This document shows positions 16,880-25,585 of a stretch of DNA of 64,000 nucleotides, in pieces. Made by a program: the position numbers and the translations under genes. Under the pieces are notes generated by a model that had not been told where the DNA came from, made no database searches, and saw nothing but the letters and a program-made list of their open reading frames with translations. The DNA comes from UBA6170 sp034429975 (GTDB lineage Bacteria > Chloroflexota > Anaerolineae > Anaerolineales > Anaerolineaceae), in NCBI GenBank assembly GCA_034429975.1, contig DAOUFM010000118.1, positions 22,195 to 86,194 of the forward strand, given 5' to 3'. Each line of letters opens with the position of its first letter. Position 1 is the first letter of the stretch.

Positions 16880-17197
16880 CGACTCTTTTTTTGGCCTGTA
16901 AAACGATTCTCCCGCTCCATTTCCAAGCACAAAAATAATGTCCCAAGCCACCCCTCTCAGGACACCTTCTTCTCATTCATCAGACAAAGACTATTTCTTT
17001 CCGCTTATATTAACTTTTTATCTCTGGAATTAATCCACAAGAATTTACCTTTAGCCCTTCGCCTCTGCCCTCGCACAGCGGGGGTTCGCCCCTGCCCTCG
17101 CACAGCGGGGGTTCGCCTCTGCCCTCGCACAGCGGGGGTTCGCCCCTGCCCTCGCACAGCGGGGGTTCGCCCCTGCCCTCGCACAGCGGGGGTTCGC
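16880..17197. other. Non-coding stretch between the IS and the aminotransferase gene
   Basis: About 318 bases. The first 178 hold no supported gene: the right copy of the target duplication, an AT-rich run and the TTTACA half of a split promoter. The remainder is the 27-bp tandem repeat described separately. Confidence 0.6.
17058..17192. repeat. Five tandem copies of a 27-bp GC-rich repeat
   Basis: Units at 17058, 17085, 17112, 17139 and 17166 are identical except C/T at one position, and a five-base partial copy abuts the aminotransferase stop codon. Each unit contains CCCTCG-CACAG-CGGGGG, a 6-bp stem allowing one G-T pair. Across unit junctions GGGG-TTCG-CCCC forms a UUCG-capped hairpin in units with the C variant. 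No spacers are present, so this is not a CRISPR array. Confidence 0.9.
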
Positions 17198-18361
17198 CTA
17201 CACCCTATTCACAAACCGCTCAATCCGTGTCAAAGCCCGTTCCAACTTCTCATACGATGCAGCGTAAGAGACCCGGCAGAATCCTGCCCCACCAGCCCCA
17301 AACGCAGATCCTGGAACAATCGCGACACGTTCTTCATGCAGCAGACGTTCGGCGAATTCTTCATCACTCAAACCTGTCACGCTCACTTTCGGGAAAGCAT
17401 AGAAAGCGCCTTTCGGCTCGAAAGTGGTCAAACCCATGCGATTAAACTCTGCCACCACAAATTTGCGCCGGCGATCGTATTCTTCTACCATCATCTGCAC
17501 GGCTTCATCCACATCCGCCAAAGCTTCCACAGCAGCAATCTGGGCAATCGTTGGGGAAGACATGACCGTATACTGGTGAACACGCACCAACCCGCCAATC
17601 AACGCAGCCGGTCCTAATGCATAACCAATCCGCCAGCCGGTCATGGCATAATCTTTCGAGAAACCGCCCAACAATAATGTTCTTTCTTTCATTCCGGGTA
17701 GTGTGGGGAAACAGACATGTTGATGATCACCATAAACCAGGCGATCGTAGATCTCATCTGAAATGACAATCAGGTCGTGTTTTTCCGCAATCCGCCCAAT
17801 TTCCTCCAACTTTTCTCTCGTGGCGACGGCTCCGGTGGGGTTATTCGGGAAACCCAGCAGAATCGCCCGGGTGCGCGGGGTGATGGCAGCTTCAATGGCA
17901 GCCGGATCCACATCAAAATTATCCTCGAGACGGCAGGGAATCTCAACCGGAACACCATCCGCCAGCTCCACTTGTGCCTGATAGGAGACAAAACAAGGCG
18001 TTGGGATGATAACTTCATCACCGGAATTGATTAAAGCTGTTGCCGCCAGGTACAAAGCCTCCGAACCTCCAACCGTGATGAGGGCCTCACTTTTTGGATC
18101 ATATTGAACGCCGTAGAGCATGTTCAAATGTGCGGTTAGCTTTTCTCGTAGCTCAATTAACCCAGCATTGGATGTGTAATGGGTATGCCCTTCCTGCAGG
18201 GCACGGATTCCTGCCTGAATCACACTGGGCGGGGAATCGAAATCGGGTTCACCAATTCCCAGAGAAATTACATTTTCCATGGTGGCGGCGATGTCAAAGA
18301 ATTTTCGAATGCCGGATGGTTTTAAACCTGCAACCCGGTTTGAGAGATACGATTTCGTCAT
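17198..18361 (-). CDS. Class I/II pyridoxal-phosphate aminotransferase (aspartate/aromatic type)
   Basis: A 387-residue fold-type I aminotransferase. The PLP-lysine lies in GGFSKDYAMTGWRIGYALG (about 235-253). Also visible are NPTGAV near 176, the conserved opening GEPDFDSPPSV, and the C-terminal arginine region GFCRVSYAAS that binds the substrate carboxylate. The SKDYAMTGWR form is typical of subgroup I-gamma enzymes (AspC/PatA-like). AAGGAG precedes the ATG. The amino donor and acceptor cannot be fixed from sequence. The 27-bp repeat array starts immediately after its stop. Confidence 0.9.
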   Translation of the reverse strand: MTKSYLSNRVAGLKPSGIRKFFDIAATMENVISLGIGEPDFDSPPSVIQAGIRALQEGHTHYTSNAGLIELREKLTAHLNMLYGVQYDPKSEALITVGGSEALYLAATALINSGDEVIIPTPCFVSYQAQVELADGVPVEIPCRLEDNFDVDPAAIEAAITPRTRAILLGFPNNPTGAVATREKLEEIGRIAEKHDLIVISDEIYDRLVYGDHQHVCFPTLPGMKERTLLLGGFSKDYAMTGWRIGYALGPAALIGGLVRVHQYTVMSSPTIAQIAAVEALADVDEAVQMMVEEYDRRRKFVVAEFNRMGLTTFEPKGAFYAFPKVSVTGLSDEEFAERLLHEERVAIVPGSAFGAGGAGFCRVSYAASYEKLERALTRIERFVNRV

Positions 18362-18398
18362 GAGATCTCCTTATAAATGATTAAATAAAAATTATTAA

Positions 18399-19409
18399 TT
18401 AGCGAATTGAAGAAGAATTATCACCCAGACTTAATTGGGTGGTCTGACCGTGTACCTGAACCTGGCGTCCCAAAATAGATTCTTCCAGTATGGATTTGCA
18501 GACCTCTACATCGCTTTCTAAAATGCAATTCTGTAGGATTGCGTTTTCGATCCTGCAATTTTCTCCGATGGATACATTTGGGCCGATCACAGAAGATTTA
18601 ATAACAGCGCTGGGATGAATGTTCACCGGCGGGATGATAGCGACATGCTCACTCTGGCAAACTCCATCATTAGCATGACCATTTTCCAGCAAATAGCGAT
18701 TGGTTTCCAATACGGCTGCCGGAATGCCAGCATCCAGCCAGACGTCAATCCGCTGAGCTTTCATGTAAATACCTTTTTCCAGCATTAAATTAACCGCATC
18801 TGCCAAAAAGTATTCATTTTTCAAAGTGATTTTTCGTTGCATTTGCTCAACAATGGCTTGCATTAACTGACTGCCATCGGCAAAGTAATAGAAACCTACC
18901 ATCACGAGATTATTTTCCAGAGTCTGCGGTTTTTCTACCAGCTTTACCACCGAATCATCCTCTCGCACAACTGCCACCCCAAAGCGCCGGGGATCTGGCA
19001 CTGGTTTGACCCACACCGCTGATTGCAGCGTTGGGTCTTCCAGCATGGAAAGTTCGGTTTCTATTAATGTATCTGAAAAAGCCATCAGCATCGGGTGGCC
19101 AACAAGATATTCCCGTGCCTGATAGAGCGCATGTGATTGTCCACGCATATCGGTTTGCAGCACAAAACGATAAGACAACTCCGGATAATATTTTTTTAAA
19201 TGAGCTTCAACCTGTTCCTGCTGATTTGGGCCGACAATAAAAATGAATTCTGGTTCAAATGATTTGGGCAGTCCATCAAATTGTCCCAGCACATAATCAA
19301 AAAAAGTTTTCCCAGCCATTGCGATGAGCGGTTTCGGCTTGCTCCAGGTATGGGGGCGCATGCGCGAACCTAAACCAGCCATGGGGATGGCAATCTTTAT
19401 TTTTGTCAA
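18399..19409 (-). CDS. Sugar-phosphate nucleotidyltransferase with left-handed beta-helix tail
   Basis: A 336-residue NTP-transferase that should activate a sugar-1-phosphate. The nucleotide loop AGLGSRMRPHTWSKPKPL is at about residues 11-28, and the metal aspartate is in MAFSDTL. The C-terminal ~80 residues carry hexapeptide repeats (SSVIGPNVSIGENC, then IENAILQNC). The substrate could be glucose-1-P or another hexose. The TTG start has GGAGGAGC five bases upstream. It follows the aminotransferase gene in the same direction with a 37-base gap. Confidence 0.85.
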   Translation of the reverse strand: MTKIKIAIPMAGLGSRMRPHTWSKPKPLIAMAGKTFFDYVLGQFDGLPKSFEPEFIFIVGPNQQEQVEAHLKKYYPELSYRFVLQTDMRGQSHALYQAREYLVGHPMLMAFSDTLIETELSMLEDPTLQSAVWVKPVPDPRRFGVAVVREDDSVVKLVEKPQTLENNLVMVGFYYFADGSQLMQAIVEQMQRKITLKNEYFLADAVNLMLEKGIYMKAQRIDVWLDAGIPAAVLETNRYLLENGHANDGVCQSEHVAIIPPVNIHPSAVIKSSVIGPNVSIGENCRIENAILQNCILESDVEVCKSILEESILGRQVQVHGQTTQLSLGDNSSSIR

Positions 19410-19722
19410 AAGCTCCTCCCAGAGTTAAGTATACAGTTATTTTATCAAAGGAAACCCTTTCAATGCTATGGTATCTTCTCCATAATTGATATTATTTTCG
19501 TAATAAAAATCAAGAAGCGCTGAACAGCTCCAACCAGCCAGTCGGGCTAACGATTATTGATTTTTCACTTATCTCCCTGGTTCCCGAACAAATAAAAGAA
19601 ATGAACGGGGCACAATAAGGTTGGCGCATGTGCCAATTCCAAAGGGTTAATCCTTTTAAATTCTGTTTGATTTCATAAAACAAATCCGGTATATTTATTT
19701 TTAGAGAAAGAGGGATTAATCG
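19410..19722. other. Intergenic region between divergent genes
   Basis: About 313 bases, AT-rich. The rightward promoter at 19667-19695 is the only element I can support; a leftward promoter for the nucleotidyltransferase was not identified. Confidence 0.5.
19667..19695 (+). promoter_or_regulatory. Sigma-70-like promoter for the 203-residue hydrolase-like gene
   Basis: TTGATT at 19667-19672 and TATATT at 19690-19695 are 17 bases apart. The ATG follows 27 bases later. Confidence 0.6.
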
Positions 19723-20334
19723 ATGACGATTGAAACTTTTTTGAACGATCCACTGAATAGCTACCTCTTATATCATCCTGCAGAACGGGAAGATATATTA
19801 ATTGCCGCGCCCCATCATGCCCCAGTAAATGTGCCCACTCTGCCGTGTGAAACACATCCTGTATCCGACGAAAACACCGGCTGGATTGCCTATCATTTAT
19901 CCCGGAAGCTGAGTTGCGGTTGTCTAATCGCCGGCAACTACTTTCTTGACCCCAATAAGCATCGCACGACGGATTATTATAAAAAGATAGAAGCATTGCA
20001 ACCAAAAATATTGATCGAAATCCATGCCCAGGGTAGTGGCGCTGCCAATTTCGACATTGAGATTTCCTGCGGCTCGCGCGAAAAATCCCACTTATCACAA
20101 AAAATGGCAGATGAATTGACTTTGGCCTTCGCACATGATTCGAACATGAGCACTTACAGAATCAGCGGGGATTTTGATGCCATCCATTTTAAGGCAACCA
20201 AATCCGTAACGATTAATACCAACGAATGGATCGCTTTTCATATTGAACTGCCACAAAAACTGCGGGAAAACAAAGAACAATATTTAACATTTTGCGAGGA
20301 GCTAGGGAATCTGCTCCTTCAGGGTCTCATTTAA
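19723..20334 (+). CDS. Hypothetical protein, possible metal-dependent amidohydrolase
   Basis: A 203-residue cytosolic protein I cannot name securely. Candidate metal or catalytic residues are IAAPHHAP (about 26-33), DENTGWIAYHLSRKL (48-62), an NYFLDPNKHRTTDYYKKI stretch and EIHAQGSG (about 105-112). That arrangement is reminiscent of N-formylglutamate amidohydrolase-like proteins, where a His, an Asp/Glu and an E-x-H element form the site. This is a weak resemblance. AGAGGGA lies upstream of the ATG and a good promoter precedes it. It stands just ahead of the purine operon, separated by 79 bases. Confidence 0.6.
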   Translation: MTIETFLNDPLNSYLLYHPAEREDILIAAPHHAPVNVPTLPCETHPVSDENTGWIAYHLSRKLSCGCLIAGNYFLDPNKHRTTDYYKKIEALQPKILIEIHAQGSGAANFDIEISCGSREKSHLSQKMADELTLAFAHDSNMSTYRISGDFDAIHFKATKSVTINTNEWIAFHIELPQKLRENKEQYLTFCEELGNLLLQGLI

Positions 20335-20349
20335 AAATTATGACAATAA

Positions 20350-20381
20350 TTGACTAGACAAGTTTTCACCTTGGGTATAAA
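20350..20381 (+). promoter_or_regulatory. Weak candidate promoter of the purine operon
   Basis: TTGACT at 20350-20355 and TATAAA at 20376-20381 flank a 20-base spacer, which is long. No purine riboswitch or PurR-like box is recognisable before purL. Confidence 0.35.
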
Positions 20382-20413
20382 ATTCTTTTTTCTTTCATTT
20401 TCCCGAGGTGCCA

Positions 20414-23347
20414 ATGAATTCTTCCGCCAATCGTTATCTTTACCGGTTCGTCGTTACTCCTTCTCTTTCTGCCGATCCACGTTCACAGAATTTCTTGTGC
20501 GAAGCGCATCGCCTGGGTTTCCCGCAAATCAATTCTCTGCAGGTCTCTGATTTATATTTTCTGCGCGGTAACATTCCCGCTTCAGATCTGGAAAAAATCA
20601 CAAATCAAATCCTGGCGGATCCGGTGAGCTGTCATGTTGAATTTCAGCAATTAAATCTACCGGAAGCTTCTCCTATTCCTGATTCCAGCAATACGTATCA
20701 AGTCGAGGTGGTCTTTCGCCCGGGTGTCACTGACCCGGCAGCGGAGGAATTCCTGCGAGCCGCCCAAATGCTCACTGCTTATCAGGCGGATGCGGCTGTC
20801 AGCGGGCTGCGTTTTGTCATTCAGGGGAAAGATCTGACCGCTGATGGCATTCACCTCCTGGCGAAACGATTGCTCGCCAATGCTGTGATCCAAACTTACG
20901 CATTGGGCACTATCACCCCCGGCTTTACGCAGGAAAACCCGGCATCTGGCAAGGTCGAACGCATCGATCTTATCTCCATGAACTCAGAAGAATTGCTGCA
21001 GCTTTCTCTGGAGCGACGTGCAGCCTTAAATCTGGAAGAAATGCTCGCCATCCAGGTTTACTGCCAGCAGGAGCAGCGCCAACTCACCGATGTGGAGTTC
21101 GAAATGATCGCCCAGACCTGGAGTGAACACTGCGTCCACAAGACTTTTAAATCGGTGGTCGAGGTGCACAATCCGGACAAGCAGGACCAACGTTTCCCTG
21201 AACACTATACGCATCTCTTTAATCAAACCATCCGGGCCGCTACCGAAAAGCTTAACAAACCCTGGGTACTCTCCGCCTTCCGCGACAACGCTGGAATTAT
21301 CGCCTTTGGTGAACAGCATGAACTCTCATTTAAGGTAGAGACCCATAACCATCCTTCAGCCATTGAACCTTTTGGCGGGGCGAACACGGGCGTAGGTGGT
21401 GTCATTCGCGATGTGATGGGTGTCTCTGCCCGGCCAATCGCGGTCACCGACATCCTTTGTGTCGGACCACAGGATCAACCCTTTGAGCAAATCCCGGAAG
21501 GAACGCTGCATCCCCGCCGCATTGCCACCCAGGCCGCGTTGGGAGTGCAGGATTACAGCAATAAGATCGGCGTCCCGACAGTCAACGGAGCTATTTATTA
21601 CGACCCGGGTTATACCGCCAATCCGCTGGTGTTCTGTGGTTGTGTCGGGCTGGCCCCCCGCAATTCACACTCGCGTGCCAACCAACCCGGTGATCATGTC
21701 GTTGTATTAGGCGCTAAAACCGGCCGCGATGGACTCCGGGGTGCGACTTTTTCCTCGATGGCAATGGACGCTCAAACCGGGGAAGTGGTTGGTGCCTCCG
21801 TACAAATTGGCGATCCAATCGTAGAAAAAGGATTGGTGGACGTCCTGCAGATTGCCCGCGATCAGCAACTCTATACCGCCATCACCGATTGTGGGGCGGG
21901 TGGTTATGCCTCGGCAGTGGGCGAAATGGCCAGCGAATGCGGCGCAATCGTTCAACTGGCGGATGTAACCCTCAAATACCCTGGACTGGAGCCCTGGGAA
22001 ATCTGGCTTTCAGAATCACAGGAACGCATGGTCATTGCTGTACCACCTCAAAATCTGGCTTCTTTACAGTCGCTATGTGAAAAATTCTCGGTGGATATGA
22101 TCACCATCGGGCAATTCAACGCCAGCGGGCGCATCCAGGTGTATTTTCACGCTGAATTGGTGCTCGATCTGGATAATCAATTTCTGTATCACGGGTTGCC
22201 ACAACGCAAGCTGCTTGCTGAGATTCGCCCATCCGTTTACAAGCCCGGCTGGGTTAACCCTGAAAACATCTTCCCAATAGAAGGAGTACAAAGCACATTA
22301 TTGGCACTGCTGGCTCATCCAAATATCACCTCGAAAGAAAGCGTCATCCGCTTATATGATTATGAAGTCCAGGGCAGCACCGTACTCAAGCCTCTATGCG
22401 GAGTGCTGGATGATGGCCCAGCGGATGGCTGTCTGCTCAAACCCCTGACCTTGCCGGGCGACGAAGCCTTTGTACTCAGCCTGGCGATGAACCCTGAATA
22501 TGGTAAACTCGATCCCTACCAGATGACCTTGCATGCCATTGATGAAGCCATTCGCAACGCAGTCTGTTGTGGCGCAGACCCTGAAAAGATTGCCATTCTG
22601 GATAATTTCTGCTGGGGTGACCCCACCCGCCCGGAAACAATGGGCGATCTCGTTCAGGCAGCACAAGCCTGTTATGACGGCGCCCTGCGTTATGGCACTC
22701 CGTATATCAGCGGAAAAGATTCATTCAACAATGAATATCTCGGTTCGGATGGGTTGCGGCATGCCATTCCGGCTACCTTGTTGATCTCTGCGATCGGCAT
22801 CATCCCGGATTGGCGCCTGGCAATGACCAGCGCCGTAAAGCAGCCAGGCAATCTTCTTTATCTGGTGGGGCACTTCGACCCTCGTTTTGGCGGCAGCCAT
22901 CACAACCTTATTCCGGGAATTCCCAATATTCCAGAGGGGTTACCTGTCTGCCACCCGCATGCTCCGCAAATTTACCAGCGCATCTATCAGGCCAATCAAG
23001 CCGGTTGGGTTCAATCCGCTCATGATTTAAGTGAAGGTGGGCTGGCTGTAGCCGCTGCTGAAATGGCCATTGGTGGGCGCCATGGGTTGCGTCTCTGGTT
23101 AAACGATGAGCAAGCCTACCGTGAAGCTTTCGGTGAGACTGCTGGCTGTATCCTTCTGGAGGTAGCACCTAAAGATCAGATCTCTTTCCAGAACCATTTC
23201 ATCGGGTTACCCCTGCGTCAGATTGGTGAGGTCCTAACAGAACCACAATTTGAAATACTTTCCGGAAACCAATCCTGGCTATCTATCCAACTGGAACGTC
23301 TGGTGCAGGCCTGGAAATACCAAAACACTGAGGAGGTGCAGTCATGA
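20414..23347 (+). CDS. purL: FGAM synthase with two N-terminal PurS-like domains (PurSSL)
   Basis: A 977-residue phosphoribosylformylglycinamidine synthase, ATP-dependent, step four of purine synthesis. Residues about 8-78 (YLYRFVVTPSLSADPRSQNF) and 93-165 (YQVEVVFRPGVTDPAAEEFL) both look like PurS. The PurL core follows, with WSEHCVHKTFK, KVETHNHPSAIEPFGGANTG and a second half with DLSEGGLAVAAAEMA. It is longer than small PurL and lacks the glutaminase of large PurL, which is separate (purQ). ATG 20414 follows GAGGTG. The stop overlaps purQ by four bases. Confidence 0.93.
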   Translation: MNSSANRYLYRFVVTPSLSADPRSQNFLCEAHRLGFPQINSLQVSDLYFLRGNIPASDLEKITNQILADPVSCHVEFQQLNLPEASPIPDSSNTYQVEVVFRPGVTDPAAEEFLRAAQMLTAYQADAAVSGLRFVIQGKDLTADGIHLLAKRLLANAVIQTYALGTITPGFTQENPASGKVERIDLISMNSEELLQLSLERRAALNLEEMLAIQVYCQQEQRQLTDVEFEMIAQTWSEHCVHKTFKSVVEVHNPDKQDQRFPEHYTHLFNQTIRAATEKLNKPWVLSAFRDNAGIIAFGEQHELSFKVETHNHPSAIEPFGGANTGVGGVIRDVMGVSARPIAVTDILCVGPQDQPFEQIPEGTLHPRRIATQAALGVQDYSNKIGVPTVNGAIYYDPGYTANPLVFCGCVGLAPRNSHSRANQPGDHVVVLGAKTGRDGLRGATFSSMAMDAQTGEVVGASVQIGDPIVEKGLVDVLQIARDQQLYTAITDCGAGGYASAVGEMASECGAIVQLADVTLKYPGLEPWEIWLSESQERMVIAVPPQNLASLQSLCEKFSVDMITIGQFNASGRIQVYFHAELVLDLDNQFLYHGLPQRKLLAEIRPSVYKPGWVNPENIFPIEGVQSTLLALLAHPNITSKESVIRLYDYEVQGSTVLKPLCGVLDDGPADGCLLKPLTLPGDEAFVLSLAMNPEYGKLDPYQMTLHAIDEAIRNAVCCGADPEKIAILDNFCWGDPTRPETMGDLVQAAQACYDGALRYGTPYISGKDSFNNEYLGSDGLRHAIPATLLISAIGIIPDWRLAMTSAVKQPGNLLYLVGHFDPRFGGSHHNLIPGIPNIPEGLPVCHPHAPQIYQRIYQANQAGWVQSAHDLSEGGLAVAAAEMAIGGRHGLRLWLNDEQAYREAFGETAGCILLEVAPKDQISFQNHFIGLPLRQIGEVLTEPQFEILSGNQSWLSIQLERLVQAWKYQNTEEVQS

Positions 23348-24117
23348 AACCTAAAGTCCTGATTTTATACGTACCCGGCACCACCCGGGAAGCGGAACTC
23401 AGCATCGCTTTTCAACACGCCGGGGCACTCACCGAGATTCTCCCTCTCAGCCCAACTCAGCGATCACAACCTGGCTGGAAAGATTACCAGATTTTGGCGC
23501 TGCCCGGGGGTTTCTCCTATGCCGATGCTCTGGGAGCCGGAAAGTTGTGGGCGCTGGAATTACAGACGTATTTTAAGGAAGAACTGCAGCATTTTATCGC
23601 TGATGGAAAGCCGGTTATTGGCATCGGTAATGGGTTTCAGGCTTTGGTAAAATCCAGTATCTTGCCTGGCAGCACTCCCACGAGTCAGTCTCCAATCGTC
23701 AGCCTGACTGTTAACCATAACGGTAGATTTGACTCCCGTTGGGTCTATTTGCAGCCGCAATCCCAAACCTGCCTTTGGACAGTTGGGCTGGAGGGCATGA
23801 TCTTTTGCCCAATTGCTCACAAAGAGGGTAATTTCCAGTTGACTGACCCATCCCAACGCACCGTTCTGCAGCAACAGGACCAGATCGCACTGTGTTATCA
23901 CCAGCCGGATGGCTCTCCGGCCAACGGGGAATACCCACACAACCCCAATGGATCTCAGGCCGATATCGCTGGAATTTGTAATCCGCAGGGTAATGTTTTA
24001 GGTTTAATGCCTCACCCCGAAAACCATCTTTTTAGCTTTCAAAACCCGCATCGAGTTGCTCATCAGTCTGGGTTGAGTTTATTCAAAAATGGCGTTCAAT
24101 ACGCCCAACAAAGTTGA
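23344..24117 (+). CDS. purQ: FGAM synthase glutaminase subunit PurQ, nucleophile missing
   Basis: A 257-residue class I glutamine amidotransferase-like subunit that would feed ammonia to PurL. The fold motifs are present: LALPGGFSYADALGAG and the His-Glu pair in LMPHPENHLF. The nucleophile elbow, normally GICNGFQ, reads GIGNGFQ here (GGT at the Cys codon, one base from TGT). As written, the protein should not hydrolyse glutamine. It overlaps purL by four bases and abuts purC, so it is embedded in the operon. A sequencing error is an alternative. Confidence 0.88.
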   Translation: MKPKVLILYVPGTTREAELSIAFQHAGALTEILPLSPTQRSQPGWKDYQILALPGGFSYADALGAGKLWALELQTYFKEELQHFIADGKPVIGIGNGFQALVKSSILPGSTPTSQSPIVSLTVNHNGRFDSRWVYLQPQSQTCLWTVGLEGMIFCPIAHKEGNFQLTDPSQRTVLQQQDQIALCYHQPDGSPANGEYPHNPNGSQADIAGICNPQGNVLGLMPHPENHLFSFQNPHRVAHQSGLSLFKNGVQYAQQS

Positions 24118-24128
24118 GGAAAGAAAAA

Positions 24129-25100
24129 ATGCTGAAAACCGAAACAATCCAAAAAGCAATCCCTCTGGCGCTGGAGGGCACGAATCTGCCCCTACCAGGC
24201 AAACAACACGGTAAGGTGCGTGATTGGTATCAACTCCCACAACAGCAGAGGTTGATCGTCACCAGTGATCGCCTCTCGGCTTTTGATCGCAATCTGGCTG
24301 CCGTGCCATATAAAGGGCAGGTGCTCAATCAACTGGCTGCCTGGTGGTTTTCTCAGACTGAGGATGTGATCCCCAATCATCTGCTCAGTATTCCGGACCC
24401 AAATTGTGCTGTGGTTCAAGAGGTGGAGCCGCTGCCCATTGAGGTGATTGTGCGCGGTTATATCACCGGAGTGACCAGCACAGCCTTATGGTATCGTTAC
24501 AATCTGGGAGAACGAGAAATCTATGGCTACCATTTCCCGGAAGGCTTACGCAAGAATCAACCCCTGCGACACACCATCATCACCCCCACCACCAAAGGCG
24601 GTCCAAGCGGGCACGATGAACGTCTGACCTGTGCCGAGGTTGTGAATAATGGTTACCTACCTCAAAAAGATTGGGATGTGATTCAAGCAGCGGCGTTACA
24701 AATTTTTCAAAAAGGCCAGGAAGTGGCTGCAGCAGCGGGATTAATTCTGGTAGATACCAAATATGAGTTTGGTCGCACCCCATTTGGTGAAATCATCCTG
24801 ATTGATGAGGTTCACACCCCGGATTCTTCCCGTTTCTGGAAAGCAGAAAACTACGCCGAGCGTTTCGAACGGGGGCAGGAACCAGAGAATTTTGATAAGG
24901 AATTTATCCGCATCGCCTATGCCGATCAGGGTTATCGCGGTGATGGAGAGCCCCCACACATGCCGGATCAGTTATGGGTACAGGCCAGCCAGCGCTACAT
25001 CAAAATCTATGAAGTGCTAACCAGGTTGGAATTTATTCCAGGCGAGTACCCGGCGGAAGAGCGCATCCATAAAAATTTACAGGAAGCAGGTATTTTATGA
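24129..25100 (+). CDS. purC: SAICAR synthetase
   Basis: A 323-residue enzyme joining aspartate to CAIR with ATP. It is of the longer, yeast Ade1-like type. Motifs: GKVRDWYQL near residue 23, TSDRLSAFDRN, EVIVRGYITG with the insertion TSTALWYRYN, and LVDTKYEFG followed by DEVHTPDSSRFW. I choose ATG 24129, preceded by GAGGAAAG, over an in-frame TTG at 24114 that overlaps purQ. It overlaps purE by four bases. Confidence 0.94.
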   Translation: MLKTETIQKAIPLALEGTNLPLPGKQHGKVRDWYQLPQQQRLIVTSDRLSAFDRNLAAVPYKGQVLNQLAAWWFSQTEDVIPNHLLSIPDPNCAVVQEVEPLPIEVIVRGYITGVTSTALWYRYNLGEREIYGYHFPEGLRKNQPLRHTIITPTTKGGPSGHDERLTCAEVVNNGYLPQKDWDVIQAAALQIFQKGQEVAAAAGLILVDTKYEFGRTPFGEIILIDEVHTPDSSRFWKAENYAERFERGQEPENFDKEFIRIAYADQGYRGDGEPPHMPDQLWVQASQRYIKIYEVLTRLEFIPGEYPAEERIHKNLQEAGIL

Positions 25101-25585
25101 AGAAAGCCTATGTTGTCATCCTGATGGGTTCCAAATCGGATCTGGAACACGCCCAGAAAATAAAATCGGCAGCGGAGTCCTTTGGGATTCCGGTGGAACT
25201 GCGGGTAGGCTCCGCCCATAAAACTGCTGAACACGTCACCCAGATGCTGAAAGCCTATGAAGCAGACCCCACTCCCAAAGTCTATGTCACCATTGCCGGG
25301 CGCTCCAATGCGCTTTCCGGCTTTACGGATGGCATGGTGACCGCACCTGTGATTGCCTGTCCACCGCCATCTGAAAGTTATGCTGGCGCAGATATCTATT
25401 CTTCCTTGCGAATGCCTTCCGGAATTGCTCCAGCAGTCGTGTTGGAACCGGCTAATGCTGCTTTGTTAGCAGCCAAAATCATCGCGCTTACTGATGCTGA
25501 AGTTAAGCAAAAAGTGGCTGCCTTCCAACACAAAAACGCCCGAACAATTATCCAGGACGATCAGGAACTTTATGGAAAACATTAA
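25097..25585 (+). CDS. purE: AIR carboxylase, class II-like PurE
   Basis: A 162-residue protein with the PurE opening ILMGSKSDLEHAQKI and GSAHKTAEHV. The middle segment, AGRSNALSGFTDGM then ACPPPSESYAGADIYSSLRM and PSGIA, resembles the AIR carboxylase domain of animal PAICS instead of the AGGAAHLPG type of class I PurE. Class II enzymes carboxylate AIR directly with CO2 and need no PurK, and no purK is in this operon. The class assignment is inference from motifs. It overlaps both purC (4 bases) and purF (14 bases). Confidence 0.9.
   Translation: MKKAYVVILMGSKSDLEHAQKIKSAAESFGIPVELRVGSAHKTAEHVTQMLKAYEADPTPKVYVTIAGRSNALSGFTDGMVTAPVIACPPPSESYAGADIYSSLRMPSGIAPAVVLEPANAALLAAKIIALTDAEVKQKVAAFQHKNARTIIQDDQELYGKH

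Noticed and set aside
17058..17192. Possible CRISPR array
   Set aside because: Units are directly contiguous with no unique spacers, and no cas genes are nearby.
25494..25571. N-terminal extension of PurF
   Set aside because: It overlaps purE and would leave an implausibly long propeptide before the nucleophile Cys.
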